Source: Brevundimonas sp. G8
Lineage (GTDB): Bacteria; Pseudomonadota; Alphaproteobacteria; Caulobacterales; Caulobacteraceae
Length of the DNA: 64,000 nucleotides
Assembly: GCF_902506205.1 (NCBI RefSeq)
Contig: NZ_LR732816.1
Location: 1,089,849-1,153,848 of the forward strand
Reading direction: 5' to 3'
The stretch's first letter is position 1, and each line of letters opens with the position of its first letter. Below are positions 25,007 through 33,382 of the stretch, in pieces. Below the pieces are notes generated by a model. It ran no database searches. It saw only the letters and a list, made by a program, of their open reading frames with translations, and was not told the origin of the DNA. A program made the position numbers and the translations under genes.

Positions 25007-26419
25007 ATGGGCGATCATAAGCCCCCGATGACCGAGACCCTGGCTCCCCAAGTCGAGACGGCGCCCGAGAAGCGTCTGTTCATCAAGACGTACGGCTGCC
25101 AGATGAACGTCTATGACTCGGAGCGCATGGCCGACGTGCTGCGCCCGCTGGGCTATGCCGTCACCGACGACGTGAAGGCCGCCGACTTCGTCATCCTGAA
25201 CACCTGCCACATCCGCGAGAAGGCGGCCGAAAAAATCTATTCCGAGCTCGGCAAGCTGCGCGAGATGCGCGACATCCGGCGAGAAACCGGTGGCGACCTG
25301 ACCATCGCCGTCGCCGGGTGCGTCGCCCAGGCCGAGGGCGAGGAGATCATGCGCCGCCAACCGGCGGTCGACATCGTCGTCGGCCCCCAGGCCTATCATC
25401 AGCTGCCCGAACTGCTGACCCGCACGGCGCGGGCGCGGGGCGAGCGCATCGGCGCCGACTTCGCCCCCGATGACAAGTTCGACGCCCTGCCCGCTGCACG
25501 ATTCACAGAAGGACCGACCGCCTTCCTGACGGTGCAGGAGGGGTGCGACAAGTTCTGCACCTTCTGCGTCGTGCCTTATACGCGCGGCGCCGAATGGTCG
25601 CGGCCGATGGCTTCGGTGCTGGAAGAGGCGCGGCAACTGGCCGGGCGCGGCGTGCGTGAGGTCACCCTGCTGGGCCAGAACGTCAACGCCTATGCCGGCG
25701 AGCGCCTGGATGGGAAGAAGGCGACCCTGGCCGAACTGGCCTATGCCCTGGCCGAGATCCCCGGGCTGGACCGGATCCGCTATACGACCAGCCACCCCAA
25801 CGACATGGCCGACGAACTGATCGCCGCGCACGGCGAGCTGGACGCCCTGATGCCCTATCTGCACCTGCCGGTTCAGGCGGGGTCGGACCGAATCCTGCGG
25901 GCGATGAACAGAAAGCACGGCCGCCAGAAATATTTCGACCTGATCGACCGCATCCGCGCCGCGCGGCCCGACATCGCCATCGCGGGCGATTTCATTGTCG
26001 GCTTCCCCGGCGAGACGGACAAGGAGTTCGAGGACACGCTGGATCTGGTGCGTCGCGTAAACTACGCGGGGGCGTTCGCCTTCGCCTATTCGCCCCGCCC
26101 CGGCACGCCCGCCGCCGGCATGGGCAAACAGGTCGAGCCGGAAGTCGCCAAGGAACGGCTGCACCGTCTGATCGCCCTGCTGACCGAACAGCAGACCGCC
26201 TTCAACCTCGCCCAGGCGGGCCGAACCCTGAATGTGCTGTTCGACAAGCCCGGCCGACACGGCCACCGTCGCCAAGCGATCGGTCGATCCCCATATCTGC
26301 AATCGGTCCACGTCGATGACGCGGATCATCTGATCGGACAAATCGTTCCGGTCGAGATCGTTGCGGGCCAGCAGAACAGTCTGATGGGCCGGCTTATTTC
26401 CCAGCAAAAGGCTGCTTGA
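25007..26419 (+). CDS. miaB: tRNA-2-methylthio-N6-isopentenyladenosine37 synthase MiaB
   Basis: MiaB is a radical-SAM methylthiotransferase that adds the 2-methylthio group to i6A37 of tRNA. The N-terminal UPF0004 domain supplies Cys ligands in [27 protein letters not shown] and [10 protein letters not shown]. The radical-SAM CxxxCxxC motif is [21 protein letters not shown] domain ends the protein. The ATG at 25007 is used; MTETLAPQ at 25028 is an alternative. The stop overlaps the phoH start (TGATG), so miaB-phoH-ybeY-lnt behave as one unit, as in many proteobacteria. Confidence 0.96.
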   Translation: MGDHKPPMTETLAPQVETAPEKRLFIKTYGCQMNVYDSERMADVLRPLGYAVTDDVKAADFVILNTCHIREKAAEKIYSELGKLREMRDIRRETGGDLTIAVAGCVAQAEGEEIMRRQPAVDIVVGPQAYHQLPELLTRTARARGERIGADFAPDDKFDALPAARFTEGPTAFLTVQEGCDKFCTFCVVPYTRGAEWSRPMASVLEEARQLAGRGVREVTLLGQNVNAYAGERLDGKKATLAELAYALAEIPGLDRIRYTTSHPNDMADELIAAHGELDALMPYLHLPVQAGSDRILRAMNRKHGRQKYFDLIDRIRAARPDIAIAGDFIVGFPGETDKEFEDTLDLVRRVNYAGAFAFAYSPRPGTPAAGMGKQVEPEVAKERLHRLIALLTEQQTAFNLAQAGRTLNVLFDKPGRHGHRRQAIGRSPYLQSVHVDDADHLIGQIVPVEIVAGQQNSLMGRLISQQKAA

Positions 26420-27405
26420 TGGCGCGTGAGTCCGAATTCGTCCCGTTGAATGACGCCGAGCTGCGTGCGGTCGTCGGGCCGAACAGCCGTCACGTCGCCC
26501 TGATCGAGGACGCCTTCAAGGTGCTGGTCGAGGCGCCGGGCGGCGGCGTCTCCGTCAACGGCGGCACGCGCGACCGCAACGATGCGCGCCAAGTCATCGA
26601 GGACCTGGCCAAGCGCGCGGCCCTGGGCGCCGAAGTCACCGAGGCCGATGTACGTGCGGCCCTGGGTCAGGCGCGCGGCGGCAAGGGCACGCCGGGCATG
26701 GCGGCGGCGGGCGTGTCGCTTCCCGGCGGCAAGCGGGGCTCCATCGTGCCCAAGACCAAGGCGCAGGCCGCCTATCTGGACATGCTGGGCCGATGCGAGC
26801 TGTCGTTCGGCGTCGGCCCGGCCGGCACCGGCAAGACCTTCCTGGCGGCGGCCTATGGCGCGTCGCTTCTGCGGCGAGGACAGGTGGACCGGCTGGTCAT
26901 CACCCGGCCGGCGGTCGAGGCGGGCGAGAAGCTGGGCTTTCTGCCAGGCGACCTGAACGAGAAGGTCGATCCCTATCTGGCCCCGATCTGGGAGGCGCTG
27001 AACGACATCCTGGGCGCCGAGGACGTGCAGCGTCGCCGCGACAAGGGCGAGATCGAAGCCGCCCCCATCGCCTTCATGCGCGGCCGCACCCTCAGCCACG
27101 CCTTCGTCATAGTCGACGAGGCTCAGAACACTTCCCGCCTGCAGATGAAGATGGTCCTGACCCGGCTGGGCGAGGGCGCGCGGATGGTGGTGACGGGCGA
27201 TCCGTCGCAGATCGACCTGCTGAACCCGCGCGATTCCGGCCTCGCTCATGCCCTGAAGATCCTGGACGGGGTCAAGGGCGTCGGTGTCCTGAAGTTCGAG
27301 GCCTCGGACGTGGTGCGCCACGCCATGGTGGAGCGGATCGTGCGCGCCTATGACGCCGACGTTGCGAAGGGTCGTCCGGCTCCTGTTGCCGAAGACCCAG
27401 CATGA
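26419..27405 (+). CDS. ybeZ: PhoH-like ATPase (YbeZ)
   Basis: This P-loop ATPase of 328 residues interacts with YbeY in RNA metabolism. The N-terminal KH-like region is followed by Walker A in GPAGTGKTFLAAAYG, then ITRPAVEAGEKLGFLPGDL (PhoH signature), Walker B in HAFVIVDEAQNTSRLQMKM, and VVTGDPSQIDL. The stop overlaps the ybeY start by four bases. Confidence 0.95.
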   Translation: MARESEFVPLNDAELRAVVGPNSRHVALIEDAFKVLVEAPGGGVSVNGGTRDRNDARQVIEDLAKRAALGAEVTEADVRAALGQARGGKGTPGMAAAGVSLPGGKRGSIVPKTKAQAAYLDMLGRCELSFGVGPAGTGKTFLAAAYGASLLRRGQVDRLVITRPAVEAGEKLGFLPGDLNEKVDPYLAPIWEALNDILGAEDVQRRRDKGEIEAAPIAFMRGRTLSHAFVIVDEAQNTSRLQMKMVLTRLGEGARMVVTGDPSQIDLLNPRDSGLAHALKILDGVKGVGVLKFEASDVVRHAMVERIVRAYDADVAKGRPAPVAEDPA

Positions 27406-27851
27406 TCGAGATCGAAGTCGAGGCCGAGGCCTGGACCGGCGCCCTGCCGGAAACTGAGGCGGTAGTCGAACGCGCCGCCCAGGCCGCGTTGGGAACGGTC
27501 GAGGGCGACATCGTCGTCCTGCTGACCGATGACTCAGCCGTGCGCGAACTGAACGCCCGGTTTCGCGACAAGGATCGGCCGACCAACGTCCTGTCCTTCC
27601 CCGCGCCCGAAAACGCCGCGCCGCATCTGGGCGACATCGTCCTGGCCTACGGCGTCTGCGCGACCGAAGCCGAGGCCCAGGGCAAGACCCTGGCCGATCA
27701 CCTGAGCCATCTGGTCGTCCATGGCGTGCTGCACCTGCTGGGCCGCGACCACGAGGACGACGGCGAGGCCGAGGAGATGGAGGCCGAGGAGCGCGAGATT
27801 CTGGCCCAGATCGGCGTCGCCGACCCCTACGCCTCCGAGCAGCAGGACTGA
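27402..27851 (+). CDS. ybeY: Endoribonuclease YbeY
   Basis: YbeY is a zinc-dependent single-strand endoribonuclease needed for 16S rRNA 3'-end maturation and ribosome quality control. The H3-x5-H-x5-H signature is present as VVHGVLHLLGRDHEDD, preceded by RPTNVLSFPAPE and GDIVLAYGVC. The 149-residue length is normal. It overlaps phoH and lies four bases before lnt. Confidence 0.96.
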   Translation: MIEIEVEAEAWTGALPETEAVVERAAQAALGTVEGDIVVLLTDDSAVRELNARFRDKDRPTNVLSFPAPENAAPHLGDIVLAYGVCATEAEAQGKTLADHLSHLVVHGVLHLLGRDHEDDGEAEEMEAEEREILAQIGVADPYASEQQD

Positions 27852-27855
27852 CCCC

Positions 27856-29493
27856 ATGTTTCCCGACGCCCTGCTGGACCGTGTCGCCGCCCCGATCCGC
27901 GCGATGCCCGACAAGAAACGCGCGCTAACCTGGCGTCTGATCCGCGTCGTCTTGGCGCTGCTGGCCGGCGCCGGGACCGCCTTCGCCCATCCGCCGTTCG
28001 GGGTGCTGATCGGCCTGCTGGGCTATCCGCTGCTGATGATCCTGTCGGAGCGATCCGACACGGTGCGCGGCGCCTTCTGGATGGGGTGGCTGGCGGGCTT
28101 CGCCTATTTCTTCGTCGGCTGCTGGTGGGTGGCCGAGGCCTTCTTCGTCAATCCCGAACAGGCGTGGATGGCGCCCTTCGCCGCCAGCCTGTTGCCGGCC
28201 GGCCTGGGTCTGTTCTGGGGGGCGGCGACCGCCTTGTATCGTCGCTGGGCGCCGCTAGGCGCGGTGCGGGTGCTGTTGTTCGCCGCCCTGTTCTGCGCGG
28301 CCGAATGGTTGCGCGGTCATGTGCTGACCGGCTTTCCGTGGAACCCGGCCGGCGCGACCTGGCGTGCGGGGGGGGGCATGTCCCAGTTCGCCTCGGTCGT
28401 CGGCGTCTATGGGCTGAGCCTGGTGACGGTCGCCGCGACGGCGGCCTTCGCTCCGCTGATCGGGCCGGGCGCGAAACGCAGCCGCCTGATCTCCACAAGC
28501 CTGGGCGCCCTGACCCTGATCGCCGTCGGGACGTTCGGCGCCATCAGGCTGGCGCAGTCGGACCTGCAGTTCACCGACACGGTCGTGCGGCTGGTTCAGG
28601 CCGATGTGAAGCAGGAGACCAAATGGTCGCCCGAGGCCTATCGCTCCATCGTCGATCGCTATGTCGCCCTGACGGGTCAGGCGGCGGCGCGCACGCCTAA
28701 TGTCGTGGTCTGGCCCGAGGGCGCCCTGCCTGCGTCGGCAAACGACGTCTTCGCCTCGGCCGACGCCCAGGCCATCGCCGGCGCCTTGCGGCCCGGCCAG
28801 ACCCTGCTGATGGGCCTGGCGCGCGGCGAGCCCGACCCGACGGCGCCGGAGGGCGGCCGCTATTATAACAGCCTGTTCGCCATGGCCGACGAGGGCGGGG
28901 CGGGCCTGAGGGTTGCCGCCGTCTATGACAAGCATCGACTGGTGCCGTTTGGCGAATATCTTCCGCTGGGCGGGATCATGACCAAGATCGGCCTGCGCAG
29001 CCTGGTGCATATGCCCAGCGATTTTTCCGCCGGACCCACGCCGGCGCCGATTTCGATTCCAGGCGCGCCGCCGGCCCAGGTGCTGATCTGTTACGAGAGC
29101 CTCTATCCCGGCTTCACCCCCGGCGCGGCCGGGCGGCCCGAGTGGATCGTCAACGCCTCCAACGACGCCTGGTTCGGCGCGACATCGGGGCCGCGCCAGC
29201 ATCTGAACCTGGCCAGCTATCGCGCCATCGAGACCGGCCTGCCTATCGCGCGGGCCACGCCGACGGGGATTTCGGCCATGATCGACCCCTGGGGCCGGAT
29301 CGTGGACGGCCAACGGCTGGACCCCGGCGTCATGGGCGTGATCGACGCCCCCCTGCCGCGCCCGACCGGGATCACGCCCTATGGTCGGTTCGGCGATTTC
29401 CTGTTCTTTTTCTCGACCCTAACAGCGTTCATCCTGTCCTTGTGGCCTTCGATCCGGCGATCTAGGGTCCGTGCGAATCGGGCAGCGATCTGA
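27856..29493 (+). CDS. lnt: Apolipoprotein N-acyltransferase Lnt
   Basis: Lnt is an inner-membrane enzyme that adds the third acyl chain to lipoproteins. About seven N-terminal helices (residues 22-210) precede a periplasmic nitrilase-like domain. Its triad is visible: Glu in VVWPEGALP, Lys in YDKHRLVPFGEYLP and Cys in LICYESLYPGF. A final membrane helix lies at about residues 520-538. Start at ATG 27856, four bases after the ybeY stop. Its lipoprotein substrates in this window include the entericidin-like and M1-peptidase lipoproteins. Confidence 0.95.
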   Translation: MFPDALLDRVAAPIRAMPDKKRALTWRLIRVVLALLAGAGTAFAHPPFGVLIGLLGYPLLMILSERSDTVRGAFWMGWLAGFAYFFVGCWWVAEAFFVNPEQAWMAPFAASLLPAGLGLFWGAATALYRRWAPLGAVRVLLFAALFCAAEWLRGHVLTGFPWNPAGATWRAGGGMSQFASVVGVYGLSLVTVAATAAFAPLIGPGAKRSRLISTSLGALTLIAVGTFGAIRLAQSDLQFTDTVVRLVQADVKQETKWSPEAYRSIVDRYVALTGQAAARTPNVVVWPEGALPASANDVFASADAQAIAGALRPGQTLLMGLARGEPDPTAPEGGRYYNSLFAMADEGGAGLRVAAVYDKHRLVPFGEYLPLGGIMTKIGLRSLVHMPSDFSAGPTPAPISIPGAPPAQVLICYESLYPGFTPGAAGRPEWIVNASNDAWFGATSGPRQHLNLASYRAIETGLPIARATPTGISAMIDPWGRIVDGQRLDPGVMGVIDAPLPRPTGITPYGRFGDFLFFFSTLTAFILSLWPSIRRSRVRANRAAI

Positions 29494-29510
29494 CTTAGAG
29501 GGGGACGGCG

Positions 29511-29921
29511 ATGGCGCGTGAGAAGGACGAGGATCCGCATCCCGTCGATCGCCATGTCGGCCGTCGCGTTCAGGAGAAGCGTCTGGACCTGGGTTTGACC
29601 CAGACGGCCTTGGCCAAGGCCGTCGGCGTCAGCTTCCAGCAGGTGCAGAAATACGAGAAGGGCACCAACCGCGTCTCGGCCTCGAAACTGTTCGAAATGG
29701 CCGATTTCATGAAGGTCGAAATCCCCTTCTTCTTCAAAGGCTACGCCAGCACCCAGCCGGGTATGGCGGAAGAAGCGGCCCCCGCCTTCGACCACGAGCA
29801 CAAGCCGACCAGGAACAGCGTCGAGATCACCCGCCTTGCGCCGCGCCTGCCGCCGCGCAAGCAGAAGCTGATCCTGGACATGATGCGCGAGATGCTAGGC
29901 GACGAAGACGCCCAAAACTAG
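29511..29921 (+). CDS. XRE-family transcriptional regulator
   Basis: This 136-residue helix-turn-helix protein has a core VGRRVQEKRLDLGLTQTALAKAVGVSFQQVQKYEKGTNRVSASKL. The C-terminal half is charged and ends in a helix (PRKQKLILDMMREML). It has the same architecture as the regulator at 22917. AGGGGG lies upstream of the ATG at 29511. It ends three bases before the convergent Gre-factor stop. Targets are unknown. Confidence 0.88.
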   Translation: MAREKDEDPHPVDRHVGRRVQEKRLDLGLTQTALAKAVGVSFQQVQKYEKGTNRVSASKLFEMADFMKVEIPFFFKGYASTQPGMAEEAAPAFDHEHKPTRNSVEITRLAPRLPPRKQKLILDMMREMLGDEDAQN

Positions 29922-29924
29922 GGT

Positions 29925-30404
29925 CTAGCTGACGGCGACGATTTCCGCCGACTGGCCCGCCACGATCACCTCGTCACCGACCCGCTTGCCCACGACGGCG
30001 CGGGCCAGGGGCGAGACATGGCTGACGGAGCCGGCCGCCGGATCGGCCTCGTCCTCACCGACGATACGCCAGGTCTGGGCGCGGCCGTCCTCGCGCTCGA
30101 TGGAGACCGAACCGCCGAACCGCACGGCGCCGTCGTCCTGCGTCGGCTCGACCAGCTGGGCCGAGGCCCGCCGGGCCGACCAGTAGCGCAGATCGCGCGT
30201 CGCGCGCGCCATCGCCGTACGGTCGCTCTCGATGGACCCCTTCACCTGGGCGGCGGTATAGGCGGCGCGGGCCGAGGCCAGTTCGGCCTCGATCATCGCC
30301 AAGCCTTCCGGGGTGACCAGATTGGGATGGGGCGAGATCGGGCGGTCCGCCAAGTCGGCGGCGGTGGCCTCAAGATCTTCTTCGCGGGTGAATGCAACGC
30401 TCAT
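29925..30404 (-). CDS. GreA/GreB-family transcription elongation factor
   Basis: This 159-residue Gre-type protein has the N-terminal coiled coil that enters the RNA polymerase secondary channel (LVTPEGLAMIEAELASARAAYT) and a C-terminal FKBP-like domain. The C-terminal domain shows RFGGSVSIEREDGRAQTWRIVG and SHVSPLARAVVGKRVGDEV, close to the Gre signature SP-x-A-x-x-L-x-GK-x-x-GD. It is divergent from the canonical GreA length and closer to GreB. The start at 30404 (MSVAFTREEDLEATA) is chosen by homology; an upstream extension has no coding character. Confidence 0.85.
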   Translation of the reverse strand: MSVAFTREEDLEATAADLADRPISPHPNLVTPEGLAMIEAELASARAAYTAAQVKGSIESDRTAMARATRDLRYWSARRASAQLVEPTQDDGAVRFGGSVSIEREDGRAQTWRIVGEDEADPAAGSVSHVSPLARAVVGKRVGDEVIVAGQSAEIVAVS

Positions 30405-30468
30405 GGTACGGAACATAGCGATGCGGGAAGCTATAGCCAGCGCCGCCGCAAGCGCGCAAAGCGACGCC

Positions 30469-31698
30469 ATGCAACAGTCCCCTCGCCCGATGCCCTCCCG
30501 AACCGTCCATGTGATCGGCGCCGGTCCCGCCGGACTGATGGCCGCTGAGCGGCTGGCGCAGGCGGGGGCGACCGTGGTGGTGCACGAGCGGATGCCGTCC
30601 GTCGCCCGCAAGCTGTTGATGGCCGGACGGGGCGGACTGAACCTGACCCATTCGGAACCGCTGGACCGGTTCGCCACCCGTTATGGCGCTGCCCAACCCA
30701 CAGCCGCCGCCTGGATCGACCGGTTCACGCCTACCGACCTGACCGCCTGGGTCGAGGCCCTGGGACAGGAGACCTTCGTCGGGTCCAGCGGCCGGGTATT
30801 TCCCAAGGCGATGAAGGCCTCGCCCCTCGTGCGGGCCTGGCTCGCGCGGCTGGAGGGATTGGGCGTCGAGATCCGCACCCGGTCGCGCTGGACCGGCTGG
30901 CGCGACGGGGCGCTGGCGTTCGAGACGCCGGAAGGCGAACGACTGGAGCGACCGGACGCCGTGGTTCTGGCCCTGGGCGGCGCCAGCTGGCCGCGTCTGG
31001 GTTCGGATGGGGCCTGGACGCCTTGGATCAAGGAGGCTGGAACCGAAGTCACGCCGTTCCGGCCCGCGAACGTCGGGTTCGACGTCGCCTGGTCTAGGCT
31101 GTTGCGCGACCGGTTCGCCGGCCAGCCGCTGAAGGGCGTCGCCGTCACCCATGGCGACAGGACGGCGCGCGGCGAGGCGATGATCGCCCGCTACGGCATC
31201 GAAGGCGGCGCTGTCTACGCCCTGTCGGCCGTCCTGCGTGAGGCGGTCGAGGCGGAGGGAACGGCGCAGATTCGCATCGACCTGAAGCCCGACGTGGCGA
31301 CCGGGCGGCTGACAGAACGTCTGTCCCAGCCGCGCGGCAAGGCCAGCCTGTCGAACCATCTGCGCAAGGTGGTTGGGCTCGATCCCGCCGCCGTCGCCCT
31401 GCTGTACGAAGCCGGCCCCCTGCCCGCCTCGCCCCGCGCCATTGCCGAACGAATCAAGGCCATGCCGCTGACCCTGACGGGCGTGCAGGGGCTGGAGCGG
31501 GCGATTTCCTCGGCGGGCGGCGTGGCGCTGGACGGCCTGGACGAACGGCTGATGCTGGTCGCGCGGCCGGGCGTCTTCGTCGCCGGAGAGATGCTGGACT
31601 GGGAGGCGCCGACCGGCGGTTATCTGCTTCAGGCCAGCTTCGCGTCAGGGGTGGTGGCGGCGTCCGGCGTCATCGACTGGCTCGACAGCCGCGACTGA
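30469..31698 (+). CDS. HI0933/BaiN-like FAD-dependent oxidoreductase (TIGR03862 type)
   Basis: This 409-residue flavoprotein begins near VHVIGAGPAGLMAAERLAQ, a dinucleotide-binding Rossmann motif. It continues with MAGRGGLNLTHSEP, the hallmark of the HI0933 family, VVLALGGASWPRLGSDG, and the C-terminal GVFVAGEMLDWEAPTGGYLL. The last segment is the second FAD contact. The reaction is unknown; related BaiN proteins reduce bile-acid enones, but that substrate is not implied here. The start is ATG 30469 or 30490. Confidence 0.85.
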   Translation: MQQSPRPMPSRTVHVIGAGPAGLMAAERLAQAGATVVVHERMPSVARKLLMAGRGGLNLTHSEPLDRFATRYGAAQPTAAAWIDRFTPTDLTAWVEALGQETFVGSSGRVFPKAMKASPLVRAWLARLEGLGVEIRTRSRWTGWRDGALAFETPEGERLERPDAVVLALGGASWPRLGSDGAWTPWIKEAGTEVTPFRPANVGFDVAWSRLLRDRFAGQPLKGVAVTHGDRTARGEAMIARYGIEGGAVYALSAVLREAVEAEGTAQIRIDLKPDVATGRLTERLSQPRGKASLSNHLRKVVGLDPAAVALLYEAGPLPASPRAIAERIKAMPLTLTGVQGLERAISSAGGVALDGLDERLMLVARPGVFVAGEMLDWEAPTGGYLLQASFASGVVAASGVIDWLDSRD

Positions 31699-31735
31699 GG
31701 AAGGCAGGGTCGCCCGGTTCGATTAGGAGTTTCCG

Positions 31736-33382
31736 ATGCGCCGCACCCTGCCCACCGTTTCAGTCCTGGCTCTGATGATGGCCTGTTCCCCCGCCCTGGC
31801 GCAGGAGGCGTCGCCGAACATCGACGCCGCGCGGATGAACGAATCGGTGCGGGTCCTAGCGTCGGATGAGTTCGAAGGCCGCGCCCCCGCCTCGCCGGGA
31901 GAGGAGAAGACCGTCGCCTGGCTGGTCGAACAGTTCCGTGCTGCAGGCGCCGAGGGCGGTGGACCGGACGGCGCCTTCGTCCAGGTCGCCCATCTGTCGC
32001 GCACGCGCCAGGACGGCCCCGCGACCGTCGCCGCGACGGTCGCCGGCAGGACGATCAGCCTGGAGCGCGGTCCCGACGTGCTGGTGTCCAGCGACCGCCC
32101 GACCGACCACATCACCGTGACCGACGCGCCCGTCGTCTTCGTCGGCTATGGCGCGACCGCGCCGGAACGCCAGTGGAACGATTTCAAGGACGTGGATGTG
32201 CGCGGCAAGGTCATCGTCGTCCTGGTCAACGATCCCGATTTCCAGGCACCCGAGGGCGATCCGGTCGCCGGCAAGTTCGACGGCAATGCGATGACCTTCT
32301 ATGGCCGCTGGACCTACAAGTTCCAGGAGGCGGGCCGTCGCGGCGCGGCGGGCGTGCTGGTGGTGCATGAGACGGACGGCGCCGGCTATGGCTGGTCCAC
32401 GCTGCAGAATTCGTCGGCCGCGCCAAAGTTCGACATCGTACGCGCCGATCCCGACGCCGAGCGCGCGCCCTTCCAGGGCTGGATCCAGCGGGCCAAGGCC
32501 GAAGAGTTGTTCACCGCCGCCGGCCTGGACTTTGCCGCCCTGAAGGACAGCGCCCGCAGCGCGGACTTCAAGCCCGTGATCCTGCCCGGCGTGACCATGA
32601 GCGTGGACTTCGGCCAGATCGCCGACAAGGTGGAGACCAAGAACGTCATCGCTCGCATTCCCGGCGCCGAACGCCCGGACGAGACCGTCATGTACGGCGC
32701 CCACTGGGACGGCTACGGCGTCGGCACGCCGAACGCTCAGGGCGACAAGATCTATAACGCCGCCGTGGACAATGCGACCGGGGTCGCGGCCCTGCTGGAA
32801 CTGGCCCACACCTTCGCCGACGGTCCGCGTCCGAAACGGTCGGTCGTCTTCGCCGCCTGGTCGGGCGAGGAGGCGGGCCTGCTGGGCTCGACCTACTACG
32901 CCGCCAATCCTGTCTGGCCGCTGGAGACAACGGTCGCCAACATCAACGTCGACAGCCTGCTGCCCGGCGTCGAAATCGACCCCAACGTCGTCGTCATCGG
33001 CAAGGGCAAGAACCAGCTGGACGACGTCCTGGCGCGCCACGCAACCCAGGCCGGCCGAACCCTGATCGCCGATCCGGCGCCCCAGGCCGGGGGCTTCTAT
33101 CGCTCCGACCACTTCCCCCTGGCCCTGCGCGGCGTGCCGGCTCTGTTCCCGGCGGCGGGCTTCACCGGCGCCAGCGCGGCCAGCCGAGACTATGTCCAGA
33201 ACCGATATCATCAGCCTACAGACGAATGGGATGCGACCTGGAAAATGGACGCCGCTGCCGCCGACGTGGCCCTGATCTACGCCGTCGGCCGTGAGCTGGC
33301 CGACAGCGACCAATGGCCGGAATGGAACGCAGGCGCCGAGTTCGGCCCGGCGCGCGATACGTCGAAAGCGTCGCGACGCTAG
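31736..33382 (+). CDS. Secreted M28-family zinc aminopeptidase with PA domain
   Basis: This 548-residue exported peptidase has a signal peptide ending ACSPALAQ. A protease-associated insert spans about residues 110-260 (VVFVGYGATAPERQWNDFK). The M28 catalytic domain has metal ligands in MYGAHWDGYG and NAAVDNATGVAALLELA, the catalytic Glu pair in SGEEAGLLGS, and a late His in YRSDHFPLAL. It probably trims peptides in the periplasm. Its TAG stop overlaps that of divL on the opposite strand in the tetramer CTAG, leaving no room for a terminator. Confidence 0.9.
   Translation: MRRTLPTVSVLALMMACSPALAQEASPNIDAARMNESVRVLASDEFEGRAPASPGEEKTVAWLVEQFRAAGAEGGGPDGAFVQVAHLSRTRQDGPATVAATVAGRTISLERGPDVLVSSDRPTDHITVTDAPVVFVGYGATAPERQWNDFKDVDVRGKVIVVLVNDPDFQAPEGDPVAGKFDGNAMTFYGRWTYKFQEAGRRGAAGVLVVHETDGAGYGWSTLQNSSAAPKFDIVRADPDAERAPFQGWIQRAKAEELFTAAGLDFAALKDSARSADFKPVILPGVTMSVDFGQIADKVETKNVIARIPGAERPDETVMYGAHWDGYGVGTPNAQGDKIYNAAVDNATGVAALLELAHTFADGPRPKRSVVFAAWSGEEAGLLGSTYYAANPVWPLETTVANINVDSLLPGVEIDPNVVVIGKGKNQLDDVLARHATQAGRTLIADPAPQAGGFYRSDHFPLALRGVPALFPAAGFTGASAASRDYVQNRYHQPTDEWDATWKMDAAAADVALIYAVGRELADSDQWPEWNAGAEFGPARDTSKASRR

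Noticed and set aside
24866-26407. Long minus-strand frame opposite miaB, and similar ones opposite phyK, the M28 peptidase, recQ and the M1 peptidase
   Set aside because: Each mirrors a confidently identified gene; Arg/Gly/Gln/His-rich translations show no family resemblance.
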